Notes: a model not told the origin generated them from the sequence alone. A DNA stretch of 64,000 nucleotides from Lysobacter sp036697405 (GCF_036697405.1 NZ_JBAHWA010000001.1:496001-560000), one strand, 5' to 3'; numbered from the stretch's first letter, positions 29,374 through 40,643 are shown. Translations and numbers: made by a program.

Positions 29374-30517
29374 GCCGATCCGCGCGCGCCTGCTGGGCGA
29401 TCTGTCCGAGCTGGCGCCCGCGCAGTGGGACGCGCTCCACGACGGTCGCAACCCCTTCCTCGCCCACGCCTTCCTGTCCGGGCTGGAGCGGCATGGCTGC
29501 CTGCGCGAAGACTGGGGCTGGACCCCACAGCACCTGAGCCTATGGCGCGGCGAGCAACTGATCGCGGCGGCGCCGGCCTACCTCAAGGACAACTCCCACG
29601 GCGAGTTCGTGTTCGACCACGCCTGGGCCCATGCCTACGCGCAGCACGGCCTGGACTACTTTCCGAAGTGGCTGTGCGCGGTGCCCTACTCGCCAGTGAC
29701 CGGTCCGCGCCTGCTCGCGCGCGATCCGGCCGAGCGCGGTCTGCTGGTCGAGGCCATGCGCGCGCTGGCCGAACGCCAGGGGCTGTCCTCGGCGCACGTG
29801 AACTTCCATACCGAAGACGAGGACACGCTGTTCGACGCGGACTGGCTGCAACGCAGCGACGTCCAATACCACTGGCGCAATCCGATCGGCGCCGACGGCC
29901 CGGCCTGGCGCGACTTCGACGGCTTCCTGGCCGCGTTCGACCACAAGCACCGCAAGAACATCCGCCAGGAGCGCGCCAAGGTCGCGCGCGCCGGGGTGCG
30001 CTTCCGCGTCGTCGAGGGCGCCGACGCCGGCGAGGCCGAGCTGGCGCTGATGCACGGCTTCTACCTGCGCACCTTCGCCGACTACGGCAACCATCCGGCC
30101 CTGACCCTGGACTTCCTGCGCCATCTGGCGCACGAGATGCCGCGCGCGCTGGTGATCTTCCTGGCCGAACTGGACGGCCGCGCGATCGCCGGCGCGCTGT
30201 GCCTGCGCGGCGGCGACACCCTGTACGGCCGCTACTGGGGCGCCGAGCGGGCGCTGCCCGGGCTGCACTTCGAGACCTGTTACTACCAGGGCATCGACTA
30301 TTGCCTGCGCGAAGGCTTGCACTGCTTCGAACCCGGCGCCCAGGGCGAGCACAAACTCGCGCGCGGCTTCCTGCCCCGCTTCGTGCGCAGCCGCCACTGG
30401 ATCGCCCACGAAGGCTTCCGCGCCGCGCTGGCCCCGTGGTGCCGCGACGAGCGCGCTTCGATCCGCGACTACGCGCGCACCCTGGCCGCGCATGGCCCGT
30501 TCAAGCAGAACGATTGA
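29351..30517 (+). CDS. FemAB-like acetyltransferase-fold protein (PF04339 type)
   Basis: A 388-residue protein resembling the DUF482/PF04339 group of GNAT-fold proteins: N-terminal PFLAHAFLSGLERHGC, then GEFVFDHAWAHAYAQHGLDYFPKW, a KHRKNIRQER segment, and C-terminal FEPGAQGEHKLARGFLP. Distantly related to FemABX enzymes that add amino acids to peptidoglycan; the actual substrate of this group is not established. Overlaps the upstream gene and lies ahead of aat. Confidence 0.85.
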   Translation: MSTDAAAEPIRARLLGDLSELAPAQWDALHDGRNPFLAHAFLSGLERHGCLREDWGWTPQHLSLWRGEQLIAAAPAYLKDNSHGEFVFDHAWAHAYAQHGLDYFPKWLCAVPYSPVTGPRLLARDPAERGLLVEAMRALAERQGLSSAHVNFHTEDEDTLFDADWLQRSDVQYHWRNPIGADGPAWRDFDGFLAAFDHKHRKNIRQERAKVARAGVRFRVVEGADAGEAELALMHGFYLRTFADYGNHPALTLDFLRHLAHEMPRALVIFLAELDGRAIAGALCLRGGDTLYGRYWGAERALPGLHFETCYYQGIDYCLREGLHCFEPGAQGEHKLARGFLPRFVRSRHWIAHEGFRAALAPWCRDERASIRDYARTLAAHGPFKQND

Positions 30518-30575
30518 TCCGCATCGTCGCCGGCGGCGGCTGCAGCCGCGGCCGAACTCGGCGATCATCCCGGCG

Positions 30576-31355
30576 ATGAATCCCCTGCCCGCGCTGCTGC
30601 CCGCCGATCCCGACGCGCCGTTCCCGCCCGCCGAGCGCGCCCTGCGCCGTCCGGACGGCCTGCTCGCGGTCGGCGGCGATCTGTCGCCGGCGCGGCTGCT
30701 CAATGCCTACCGGCACGGCGTGTTTCCCTGGTACTCCGAGGGCCAGCCGATCCTGTGGTGGAGCCCGGATCCGCGCACCGTGTTCCGCAGCGACGGCGTG
30801 CGCCTGTCCTCGAAGTTCCGCCGCCGATTGCGGCGCAGCGGCTGGCGCGTGCGCGCCGACACCGCCTTCGACCAGGTCGTCGAGGCCTGCGCATGCATGC
30901 CGCGCCCGGGCCAGGACGGCACCTGGATCACCGACGAGATGCGCGCGGCCTATCTGCAGCTCCACCATCTGGGCCACGCCCATTCGGTCGAGGTCTACGA
31001 CGGCGCGCGCCTGGCCGGCGGCATCTACGGCGTCGCGATCGGGCGCATGTTCTATGGCGAGAGCATGGTCTCGCTGCAATCGGGCGGCTCCAAGGTCGCC
31101 CTGGCGGCTCTGGCGCGGCGCCTGCACGCCTGGGGCTGGCCGCTGCTGGACGCCCAGGTGGAGAACGAGCACCTGCTCAGCCTGGGCGCCGAACTCTGGC
31201 CTCGCGCGCGCTTCCTGGCGGCGGTGGCCGAACTCAGCGCCGCCGACGTGGCGCCCGGCCCCTGGACCGCCGCGTTCGGCGATCGACCCGCCAGCGAACT
31301 GGCCGACCTCCCTGAGGCCGCAGCGCCCGCCACGGCGCATCGGGACGCCGATTAA
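30576..31355 (+). CDS. aat: Leucyl/phenylalanyl-tRNA--protein transferase
   Basis: A 259-residue enzyme that adds Leu or Phe to proteins with N-terminal Arg or Lys, making them N-end-rule substrates. Signatures: GLLAVGGDLSPARLLNAYRHGVFPWY, WWSPDPRTVF, GTWITDEM, and MFYGESMVSLQSGGSKVALAAL. The window also holds clpS and clpA, which recognise and degrade these substrates, so three consecutive parts of the N-end rule are encoded within 6 kb. Confidence 0.96.
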   Translation: MNPLPALLPADPDAPFPPAERALRRPDGLLAVGGDLSPARLLNAYRHGVFPWYSEGQPILWWSPDPRTVFRSDGVRLSSKFRRRLRRSGWRVRADTAFDQVVEACACMPRPGQDGTWITDEMRAAYLQLHHLGHAHSVEVYDGARLAGGIYGVAIGRMFYGESMVSLQSGGSKVALAALARRLHAWGWPLLDAQVENEHLLSLGAELWPRARFLAAVAELSAADVAPGPWTAAFGDRPASELADLPEAAAPATAHRDAD

Positions 31356-31363
31356 CATTATTT

Positions 31364-31392
31364 TTGCGCCGCCGCCCCCGGCGTGGCACAAT
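31364..31392 (+). promoter_or_regulatory. Putative sigma-70 promoter of infA
   Basis: TTGCGC (31364-31369) and CACAAT (31387-31392) are separated by 17 bases and lie about 50 bases before infA. The spacing is ideal but the boxes match consensus only partly. Confidence 0.4.
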
Positions 31393-31442
31393 GCCGGGCT
31401 TCGCGGGCGCGAAACGCCCGTTCTTCCTCATCCAGGAAACAC

Positions 31443-31661
31443 ATGGCAAAAGACGACGTGATCGAATTCGAGGGCACGGTGGCGGAAACCCTTCCGAACA
31501 CCATGTTCCGCGTGCGCCTCGAAAACGGGCACGAGATCATCGCCCACATTTCGGGGCGGATGCGCAAGAACTACATCCGCATCCTCACCGGCGACAAGGT
31601 CAAGGTCGAAATGACGCCCTACGACCTGACCAAGGGACGCATCACCTACCGCATGAAGTAA
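31443..31661 (+). CDS. infA: Translation initiation factor IF-1
   Basis: A 72-residue OB-fold protein with the invariant IF-1 sequence pattern: MAKDDVIEFEGTV, LPNTMFRVRLENGHEI, HISGRMRKNYIRIL, GDKVKVEMTPYDLTKGRI. It binds the ribosomal A site and helps IF-2 and IF-3. A strong terminator follows 15 bases after the stop, so it is a single-gene unit behind its own promoter. Confidence 0.98.
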   Translation: MAKDDVIEFEGTVAETLPNTMFRVRLENGHEIIAHISGRMRKNYIRILTGDKVKVEMTPYDLTKGRITYRMK

Positions 31662-31677
31662 TTGCGGTAACCGATTG

Positions 31678-31704
31678 AAAAAAGCGGCCATTGGCCGCTT
31701 TTTT
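31678..31704 (+). terminator. Rho-independent terminator of infA
   Basis: Stem AGCGGCC (31683-31689) and GGCCGCT (31693-31699) with loop ATT, flanked by A-run and T-run, so it can work on both strands. Confidence 0.9.
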
Positions 31705-31706
31705 CG

Positions 31707-32611
31707 TTCTGAGGGTCCGAGCCGGCCGAGGCGGCATTGCGCCCGCTCTTATCGCGGCGCGGCCGTAACTGGCCGCCCCCTGCCGATGGCGGCAGCGCGT
31801 CGCACTATGGATCCCGTAGCGGCCAGGCGAGCGATGCCGATCCAGCCAGGCGAGCCCCAGCAGGCTCTGCCGGTCCGACGGCAGCCCTGGCACCCGCAAG
31901 GCAAGCGCGCATACGAGCTTGGCGTGCGCGTCGCCCTGGCTGCCGACGGCAGCCGACGACCGACCTCCCGCCATGCGCCCCATCCGCGATGCGATGCGTG
32001 CCATGCCGGATACGCACGCAGCGGCCGCATGCCGTCCAGCTCCGGTCGGCGCGCCGGAGCGCGCCCATCGTCCGCCGCTCGCCCCGCACGCGTCGCTGCT
32101 GTCGATGCGACGAGGGCGCGCGCAGCGGCACGACGCGCACCAGCCTGCGGACGGATATCTCAACGCGTAAACGCTTGGGCCTGGGATCGGCACCGTCGAT
32201 CGCCGCGCACGCAAGCAGCGGACCGACGGCGCGCCCGCCTGCAACCCAATCGCGCGTCCGTGCATCCATACCCGCATGCCGCACCTGAGCAGGTGCGCGG
32301 CGATGGCCGAACTCCCATGCGGGCGCTCGTCGCGATCGCTTGCGCCTTGCGCAGCTGGGCTCGCTGCGCAAACCGCCGCTGCGGATTCGTCGGCGTCTGC
32401 GCCGATTCGCGCCGGCCAGGCCGCGGACCGTCGCAAACGCCTTGCGTCGCAAGACGCGGGACGCAGCGTGGGCAGCGCAGCATGCGCTTCGTTCGGAATC
32501 GGGCATGGGCCAAGGCCCATGGTGCCGGAGGTCATGGCGACTTCCTCCAGATTCGGTACGAGCCGCGCACCACTAGCTTAATCACGCCCCGTTCCCATCA
32601 GGAGAGATGCC
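31707..32611. other. About 900 bp without a supported gene
   Basis: Frames are open on both strands, but their translations are Arg/Ala/Pro-rich and show no domain, and no start has a good ribosome site. Repeated short words (GCGATGCG, CGACGGCAGCC) occur. It may be eroded sequence. Nothing specific is seen. Confidence 0.5.
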
Positions 32612-32971
32612 ATGCGCCACCCCCACCGACTTGCCCTGTCGCTCGCGTTCGGCCTGTGCGCCCTGAGCGCGCAAGCCCTGGCCGGCGAAGCCGTGCAGGA
32701 CTGCGTGGAGCTCAGCGGCTCCCAGCAGGTATCGCGCTTCGGCAGTCAGTACGTGCTGGTCGCCGACGGCGGCAGCTACTACCGCCTCAGCGTCTCCAGT
32801 TCCTGCGACGGGCTGCAGATGGCGACCCGCTTCGACGTCGCCGCCGACGGCCAGAGCGGCCGGATCTGCCCCAGCGGCACCCGCGTCAAGCTCAACAAGG
32901 ACGATTGCAAGGTGACCGCGGTCGAGCGCATCGACGAGGCCGCCTACGCGCGCTACAACAAGCGCCGCTGA
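32612..32971 (+). CDS. Small secreted hypothetical protein
   Basis: A 119-residue protein after a good ribosome site (AGGAGA, seven bases). Signal peptide 1-24 (QALAGE). The mature part has four cysteines, likely two disulfides, and an all-beta look. It resembles small periplasmic proteins of Xanthomonadaceae (perhaps the DUF6491 kind), but I cannot confirm a family. No operon partner. Confidence 0.75.
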   Translation: MRHPHRLALSLAFGLCALSAQALAGEAVQDCVELSGSQQVSRFGSQYVLVADGGSYYRLSVSSSCDGLQMATRFDVAADGQSGRICPSGTRVKLNKDDCKVTAVERIDEAAYARYNKRR

Positions 32972-33271
32972 GCGGAGGCGTAAGCGTTCGCCGCGATCGC
33001 GGAAGCGGCGCCCGTCACGAATCCGCGCCGGCCCGAAAGGCTGGCGCAGATGGGCCCGCGCCGACACGCTGAGCTGCGCAGGCGCTCCGCCCGGGCTGGA
33101 ACGATGCATACCGCCGTTTCTCCCCCTGCCTGACGCTAGCCGCCGGTCCTTCCCCTTTGAAAAAGGGGATCGAGGGGGATTTGCCCTCCCTCAGCAGGCA
33201 ACCCATCCATGGCTCGTCAGGCTCACCACGAACGGGCCCTGACCTAGCGCGGCAATCCAACCCCTCAACGA

Positions 33272-33299
33272 AAACAGGCGGCCCGAGGGCCGCCTGTTT
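33272..33299. terminator. Bidirectional terminator after clpA
   Basis: Twelve-base perfect stem (33272-33283 with 33288-33299), loop CGAG, with A-run and T-run at the ends; 39 bases past the clpA stop. Confidence 0.85.
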
Positions 33300-33338
33300 C
33301 GTATCGCTTAGCGTCGCCGATCGACGCGACGCCGGCGC

Positions 33339-35621
<2,283 letters not shown>

Positions 35622-35710
35622 GGGAGGGGGCCTCCAGTACGTATGCACCCTTGATTGGGGCCGGCCGGCGGTTTTTCCATCCCCGTCGTCGCGGAGCTAC
35701 AGCACCTGTT

Positions 35711-36031
35711 CTAAGCCTTTTCCATCGTGCACAGCAAGGGGTGCTGGTGCAGCCTTGAAAATTCGTTCACCTGCGCCACCTTGGACTCGGCGACCTCGCG
35801 GGTGAACACCCCGCAGACGCCGCGGCCGCGGGTGTGCACGTGGAGCATGATCTGGGTCGCTTTCTCGGCGTTCATGGGGAAAAAGCGCATCAGCACCTCC
35901 ACCACGAAGTCCATCGGAGTGTAATCGTCGTTCAGCAACAGCACGGAATACAGCGGCGGCCGGGCGACTTCCGGCTTCCCCGTCTCCACCAGTACGCCAT
36001 GGCTGTGTTCGTGATCGGTTTGTTTGGGCAT
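35711..36031 (-). CDS. clpS: ClpA adaptor protein ClpS
   Basis: A 106-residue adaptor that delivers N-end-rule substrates to ClpAP. Conserved features: PPLYSVLLLNDDYTPMDFVVEVL (substrate pocket Asn-Asp), AEKATQIMLHVHTRGRGVCGVF, and the ClpA-binding face. The N-terminal 25 residues are flexible, as usual. The clpS-clpA order is standard. Confidence 0.98.
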   Translation of the reverse strand: MPKQTDHEHSHGVLVETGKPEVARPPLYSVLLLNDDYTPMDFVVEVLMRFFPMNAEKATQIMLHVHTRGRGVCGVFTREVAESKVAQVNEFSRLHQHPLLCTMEKA

Positions 36032-36138
36032 ACGGAAATTATACGGCCGACAGGCCGTGGGCCGTGGACGCCCGAGTGCGTGACAAGCAAAATGGCGGCG
36101 ATGTTCCCAATCCCAACCTCTCCGTGAAAGGAATCCCG

Positions 36139-36660
36139 ATGCGCCTTACCACCCTGGCCCTATCCGCCGCGCTCGCCGCCGCCCTGCTGCTGCCCGCCGC
36201 CGCCCAGGCCGCCAGCAACAAGGCCCAGGCCGACGAGGCCAAGCACTCGACCGCCGCCGACCCGCGCATCGCCAAGCAGCTGGACGGCTTGGGTTACAAG
36301 TACGAGGTGGACGAGGATGGCGATTACAAGTTGACGTTCGAGATGGACGACGACCGCAGCCAGCTGGGTTTCGTGATCTCGCGCACCGAAAGCTACGGCA
36401 AGCACAAGGTCCGCGAAGTCTGGGCCCCGGCCTATCGCTCCGAAGGCGACGCTTTCCCGGCCGAACTGGCCAACAAGCTGCTCGAGGACAGCCAGTCCAG
36501 CAAGATGGGCGGCTGGGTCAAGCAGGGCAACATGGCCGTGTTCGTGGTCAAGCTGCGCGCCGACGCGCCGGCCGAGGAGCTCGACGACGCCCTCGACTAC
36601 GCCCTGCGCGCGGCCGACCTGATGGAATCCGAGCTGACCCCGGGCAAGGACGAGTTCTGA
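36139..36660 (+). CDS. Secreted YbjN-domain protein
   Basis: A 173-residue protein. The ATG at 36139 has AAAGGA upstream and yields a signal peptide of about 24 residues (AAAQAAS). The body fits the YbjN fold: LDGLGYKYEVDEDGDYKLTFEMDDDRSQLGFVIS, then a C-terminal helix. YbjN-like domains are chaperone-like; this periplasmic form is common in Lysobacter and Xanthomonas. Its stop overlaps the nudJ start (TGATG). Confidence 0.8.
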   Translation: MRLTTLALSAALAAALLLPAAAQAASNKAQADEAKHSTAADPRIAKQLDGLGYKYEVDEDGDYKLTFEMDDDRSQLGFVISRTESYGKHKVREVWAPAYRSEGDAFPAELANKLLEDSQSSKMGGWVKQGNMAVFVVKLRADAPAEELDDALDYALRAADLMESELTPGKDEF

Positions 36661-37139
36661 TGAGCTACCGCGAGGGCCGCTTCTGGCAGCCGGACATCAC
36701 CGTGGCCACGGTGGTGGTCGACGGCGGGCGGCTGCTGGTGGTCGAGGAAACGGTCGGCGGGCGCCTGGTGATCAACCAGCCCGCCGGCCACCTCGAGCCC
36801 GACGAGAGCCTGGCCGACGCCGCCCTGCGCGAGACCCGCGAGGAAACCGGCTGGGACGTGCGCCTGACCGGCTTCGTGGGTGCCTACCAGTGGAAAGCAC
36901 CGTTGCAGCCCGATGGCAGCGGCGGCCGTCACTACCTGCGCTTCGCCTTCGCCGCGGTACCGGTCGCGCACGACCCCGGCCGGCGCCTGGACGAAGGCAT
37001 CGTGCGCGCGGTCTGGCTGACCCCGGACGAGCTCCAGTCCGAGTCCGCGCGCCATCGCAGCCCCCTGGTCTGGCGCACCGCCAGCGACTTCCTGGCCGGT
37101 CGCCGTCACCCGCTGGACCTGATGCAGCACCTGGATTGA
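36660..37139 (+). CDS. nudJ: NUDIX hydrolase, NudJ-type phosphatase
   Basis: A 159-residue hydrolase with the full Nudix box GHLEPDESLADAALRETREETGW. In E. coli nudJ lies directly before mnmA, as here, which supports the specific name; NudJ acts on hydroxymethylpyrimidine diphosphate and nucleoside di- and triphosphates. The stop overlaps the probable mnmA start region. Confidence 0.88.
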   Translation: MSYREGRFWQPDITVATVVVDGGRLLVVEETVGGRLVINQPAGHLEPDESLADAALRETREETGWDVRLTGFVGAYQWKAPLQPDGSGGRHYLRFAFAAVPVAHDPGRRLDEGIVRAVWLTPDELQSESARHRSPLVWRTASDFLAGRRHPLDLMQHLD

Positions 37140-37144
37140 ACGCC

Positions 37145-38278
37145 GTGGCTTCGGTACGCACCGTGGTGGGCATGTCGGGCGGGGTCGATTCCTCGGTCGC
37201 GGCCCTGATCCTGCGCGACGCCGGCGAGCCGATCGCGGGCTTGTTCATGCAGAACTGGGCCGACGACGGCAGCGGCGACTGCCGCGCCGAGGACGACCGC
37301 CGCGACGCGGTCGCGGTCTGCGGCCGGCTCGGCGTGCCGATCCATTTTCGCGACTTCTCGCGCGAGTACTGGGACGGCGTGTTCGCCCACTTCCTGGCCG
37401 AGTACGCGGCCGGACGCACGCCCAACCCGGACGTGCTGTGCAACCGCGAGATCAAGTTCAAGCACTTCCTCGACGCCGCCCACGAGCTGGGCGCCGAGTT
37501 CATCGCCACCGGCCACTACGCCCGGGTCGACCGCAGCGGCGGCCGCCACCGGCTGCTGCGCGCGGCCGACCGCGGCAAGGACCAGAGCTATTTCCTGCAC
37601 CAGCTCGGCCAGGCCCAGCTGGCCGCAACCCGGTTCCCGCTGGGCGAGCTGATCAAGACCGACGTGCGCGCGATGGCCCAGGCCGCCGGCCTGCCGACCG
37701 CGGCCAAGAAGGACTCGACCGGGATCTGCTTCATCGGCGAGCGCGATTTCCGCGAATTCCTGTCGCGCTACCTGCCCGCGCGCGCCGGCGAGATCCGCGC
37801 CGTCGACGGCGATCGCGCCGACGGGCGGGTGATCGGCAGCCACGCCGGCGTGTTCTATTTCACCCTGGGCCAGCGCGAAGGCCTGAACATCGGCGGCGTG
37901 CGCGGCTACGAGGCGGCGCCCTGGTACGTGGTCGGCAAGGACGTGGCGCGCAACGTGCTGTACGTGGACCAGGGCAGCGACAGCCGCTGGCTGCGCTCGC
38001 AGGCGCTATGGTCGGAAACCGCCCACTGGATCGCCGGCGCGCCGCCGGCGCGGCGTTTCGCCTGCAGCGCCCAGACCCGCTACCGCCAGCCCGACGAGGC
38101 CTGCGAGGTCGAAGTGCTGGACGACGGCCGCCTGCAGCTGCGCTTCGCGCGCCCGCAGCGCGCGGTCACCCCCGGTCAATCGCTGGTGCTGTACGACGGT
38201 GAGGTCTGCCTGGGCGGCGCCGTGATCGCCGCCACCGACGCACCGCTGGAACACTATTTGAAGGTCAATGCCGCATGA
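37145..38278 (+). CDS. mnmA: tRNA 2-thiouridine(34) synthase MnmA
   Basis: Thiolates U34 of Lys, Glu and Gln tRNAs. About 377 residues from the GTG at 37145; a TTG at 37136, overlapping the nudJ stop, is an alternative. PP-loop SGGVDSS at 11-17, first catalytic Cys in NPDVLCNREIKF, second in DSTGICFIGERDF, tRNA-binding HYAR and the C-terminal beta-barrel (ALWSETAHW...). Its stop overlaps the hflD start (ATGA), so the genes are coupled. Confidence 0.97.
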   Translation: MASVRTVVGMSGGVDSSVAALILRDAGEPIAGLFMQNWADDGSGDCRAEDDRRDAVAVCGRLGVPIHFRDFSREYWDGVFAHFLAEYAAGRTPNPDVLCNREIKFKHFLDAAHELGAEFIATGHYARVDRSGGRHRLLRAADRGKDQSYFLHQLGQAQLAATRFPLGELIKTDVRAMAQAAGLPTAAKKDSTGICFIGERDFREFLSRYLPARAGEIRAVDGDRADGRVIGSHAGVFYFTLGQREGLNIGGVRGYEAAPWYVVGKDVARNVLYVDQGSDSRWLRSQALWSETAHWIAGAPPARRFACSAQTRYRQPDEACEVEVLDDGRLQLRFARPQRAVTPGQSLVLYDGEVCLGGAVIAATDAPLEHYLKVNAA

Positions 38279-38913
38279 GTTCCACCCGTAGCGCCTCCCC
38301 CGCTTCCCCGGCGATTGCCGAGCGCGTGCTCGCCCTCGCCGGCCTGGTCCAGGCCCTGGCCCAGGTCCGCCGCATCGCCGACACCGGCCAGGCCAATGCC
38401 GCGGTGCTGGGCACGGCGCTGGATTCGGTATTCCGCATCGACGCCGCCTCGCCGGCGCAGGTCTACGGCGGCACCGAGGCCCTGCGCCCGGGGCTGGTGC
38501 TGCTGCGCGACTATTTCGTGCGCGACACCAAGGACGAGCAGCTGCCGCGTCTGGCGATGGCGGTGATGCAGCTGGAGCGCCGTTTCGTGCGCGACTCGGC
38601 CATGGCCGAGCGCGTGCAGGCCGGCATCCGCGCCCAGGCCGGCGCCGCCGAACGCCTGGGCAGCGCCCATCCGGACGTGCTGGCCGCGCTGGGCGGGCTG
38701 TACGCGGAAACCCTGAGCCACCTGCGCCCGCGCGTGCTGGTGCAGGGCAACCCGCACTACCTGGGCCAGGCCAACGTGGTCGCGGAAGTGCGCGCGGTGC
38801 TGCTGGCGGCCGTGCGTTCGGCGGTGCTGTGGCGCCAGCTGGGCGGCAGCTTGTGGGACTTCCTGCTGCGGCGGCGCGACATGATCGCCGCGCTCAACGC
38901 CTATCTCGACTAG
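38275..38913 (+). CDS. hflD: High frequency lysogenization protein HflD
   Basis: A 212-residue all-helical, peripheral membrane protein. Typical segments: RVLALAGLVQALAQVRRIADTG, DYFVRDTKDEQLPRLAMAVMQLERR, and the C-terminal LRPRVLVQGNPHYLGQ...VRAVLLAAVRSAVLWRQLGG. In E. coli it binds lambda CII; its normal role is unclear. Third gene of the nudJ-mnmA-hflD group. purB, which follows in E. coli, is absent here. Confidence 0.95.
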   Translation: MSSTRSASPASPAIAERVLALAGLVQALAQVRRIADTGQANAAVLGTALDSVFRIDAASPAQVYGGTEALRPGLVLLRDYFVRDTKDEQLPRLAMAVMQLERRFVRDSAMAERVQAGIRAQAGAAERLGSAHPDVLAALGGLYAETLSHLRPRVLVQGNPHYLGQANVVAEVRAVLLAAVRSAVLWRQLGGSLWDFLLRRRDMIAALNAYLD

Positions 38914-39004
38914 GGCGGATTCGCGGGCGATCGCGAGGACGCGTGGTCGGCGCTAGCGAGCCGGGGGCGGAGCGGTGGAACGACCGGCATGGGCCGGCCC
39001 GGCG

Positions 39005-39127
39005 CTAGAGGCCGGCGGCGCCGCCTTGGGCCCAGGCCCAGGCCACGGCTGCGATCAGGGTCAGTCCCAGGGTCCAGCGCAAGGCGCGGTCGAGCCTATC
39101 GGCCCGGACGGATTTGACGGTCTTCAT
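39005..39127 (-). CDS. 40-residue membrane microprotein
   Basis: A short frame with a good ribosome site (GGGGGA before the ATG at 39127). It starts MKTVKSVRADRLDRALRW, basic and probably cytoplasmic, then one hydrophobic segment TLGLTLIAAVAWAWA and a short Gly/Ala tail. Fits the pattern of single-pass small membrane proteins. It faces hflD, 92 bases from its stop. No family recognised. Confidence 0.6.
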   Translation of the reverse strand: MKTVKSVRADRLDRALRWTLGLTLIAAVAWAWAQGGAAGL

Positions 39128-39454
39128 GGCATTCCCCCTGTGCGTGCAAATCACACACCAGCACGCGTTTTGCATCTGCGAATGCCGTCACGTCGCCGTG
39201 CGGCGCAACGCCGCGGAATGCGACGTGCTTCGCGTCTTCGCATCGCGGTCCTGCGGCGATGCGTCCTACTTATGAAGAGTACGCGGCGCAACTGAAACGC
39301 CGGCCAAATCGGCCTGCATGGCGGTACGGGTTCGCAGGTGCGGCGAGTCGAGCTTCCATCGCGATGCGCATGGGGTTCGTGCGCATCCCAGGGCCGCCTA
39401 CGGCGGCCTTGGCCCTCCCGTATGCCCTGCCCCAGCGCGCAGCCCCTACCCCAC
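39128..39454. other. Intergenic region, nothing recognised
   Basis: About 330 bp between the microprotein and the HAD gene. The central part is less GC-rich (TACTTATGAAGAGTACGC), but no gene, RNA or clear terminator is seen. Confidence 0.45.
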
Positions 39455-40084
39455 TCAATCCGCGTCCAGCGCCGCCAGCACGCCGCCCAGGTCGGCGATC
39501 GTGTCGAGCGCCGCATCGCCGGCCTTGAGGCCCTCCCGACGCAGCAGCAGGCTGCGCATGCCGTAGCGGCGCGGCCCGTGCAGGTCGGCCTCGAGGGTGT
39601 CGCCGACCATCAGCACCTGCCCGGGCTCGCAACCCAGCTGACGGCAGACGTACGCGTAGATCGCCGGCTCGGGCTTGATCGCGCCGACCTCGAAGCTCCA
39701 GGCGTAGGCGTCCAGCGCCGGCAGCAGGCGCAGCACCGGTGCGGCATAGGGCGCGGCCAGGTTGGAGCACAGGCCGAGCTTGAGGCCGCGCGCCGCCAGG
39801 GCCTGCAGCACCGCCAGGGTATCCGGGAATAGGCACACCGACGCCAGTTCGTCCTGTAGGTCGCGCTCCAGCGCGGCCAGCTCGGGCGCGGCCAGCTCGG
39901 CGCCCAGCAGCGCAGCGGCGCCGGCCAAGTCGAGCTCGCAGCTCATGATGGCAGCGGCGTCGCCGGCCTGACGCGCCCGCCCCGCCGCCTCCATCCGCGT
40001 CAGCAGCGCCCGGAACGGCGCCCGCCGCTCGCCTATGCGCACCAGGGTGCCGTACACGTCGAACACCACCGCCCGTATCGTCAT
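39455..40084 (-). CDS. HAD-family hydrolase (subfamily IA)
   Basis: A 209-residue phosphatase-like protein. HAD motif I is FDVYGTLV at the N-terminus (nucleophile Asp9), motif II is LCSNLA, motif III Lys in GAIKPEPAIY, and motif IV VGDTLEADLHG. The substrate is unknown. It is the first chromosomal gene beyond the end of the integron array, and its ATG abuts a possible vestige of an attC half-site. Confidence 0.9.
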   Translation of the reverse strand: MTIRAVVFDVYGTLVRIGERRAPFRALLTRMEAAGRARQAGDAAAIMSCELDLAGAAALLGAELAAPELAALERDLQDELASVCLFPDTLAVLQALAARGLKLGLCSNLAAPYAAPVLRLLPALDAYAWSFEVGAIKPEPAIYAYVCRQLGCEPGQVLMVGDTLEADLHGPRRYGMRSLLLRREGLKAGDAALDTIADLGGVLAALDAD

Positions 40085-40116
40085 CGCCAACCCGCCTGGA
40101 ACCGGACGCCAGCCTA

Positions 40117-40452
40117 CTAGGCTTCTTCGACCACCAGCACGATCTCCGGGCCGATGACCCGCAGCGCCTGGAGCTGCTGATTGGATAGCGAGGCACCGGA
40201 CAGAACCAGAGACTCCAGGCCTGGAATGCGCGCGATCGCCTCTATGGCAGGGAACGAGAGCCTCGAAACATTGAGCGCGATCTGATTCACACCACGAAGC
40301 CCCGCGAGAGATGCGAGCTCACTGTCGGTGGCGGGCGTGTCGATCAGACTCACGGCAAAAAACTCCGACTCCCACACATAGCCGCCACCGATCGCCTCGA
40401 TGTGCGCGAGGATGGTTTCGTTCGCTGCTGCGGCGGAATCGGATGTTTTCAT
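40117..40452 (-). CDS. Leucine-rich small protein at the distal end of the integron
   Basis: A 111-residue protein from the ATG at 40452. It has a leucine-rich-repeat-like pattern (LASLAGLRGVNQIALNVSRL, then LESLVLSGASLSNQQLQALR). It lies beyond the last attC that I can see, on the cassette strand. It may be the oldest cassette, its own attC lost, or a resident gene. Bases 40085-40108 keep a faint half-site resemblance (CGCCTGGAACC), which favours the first option. Confidence 0.7.
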   Translation of the reverse strand: MKTSDSAAAANETILAHIEAIGGGYVWESEFFAVSLIDTPATDSELASLAGLRGVNQIALNVSRLSFPAIEAIARIPGLESLVLSGASLSNQQLQALRVIGPEIVLVVEEA

Positions 40453-40456
40453 GGGA

Positions 40457-40514
40457 CCTGATGCCTGAACCAAGCCGAGCCGCGAGTTGGCTTGGGCTGG
40501 AATGGATTATTAGC
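40457..40514 (-). repeat. attC, most distal and degenerate
   Basis: Retains the CCTGAACCAAGCCGAGCCGCGA arm; both end boxes are decayed (CTGATGCC, ATTATTAGCG). It follows a 66-bp gene-less remnant at 40515-40580, apparently an eroded cassette. Confidence 0.7.
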
Positions 40515-40580
40515 GATCATCCGGCGTGCGCCCAGCCTTCCCCGCCACGCGATCCGCGCGAAGCGCCTCGGCCCGGCACC

Positions 40581-40643
40581 GCTACCCCACCGAATTGCCA
40601 CCCGCCCGCGAGGTCCGGCCCGGCTCGAACGAATCGTCAGCGC
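40581..40643 (-). repeat. attC, degenerate
   Basis: Aligns along its length with the consensus (CTACCCCACCGAATTGCC, then CTCGAACGAATCGTCAGCG). The upstream gene stops inside it. Confidence 0.6.

Noticed and set aside
31675..33072. A 465-codon + frame and a 297-codon - frame in the region after infA
   Set aside because: No domain, no ribosome site and Arg/Ala/Pro-rich translation. The + frame also runs through the infA terminator and over the gene at 32612.
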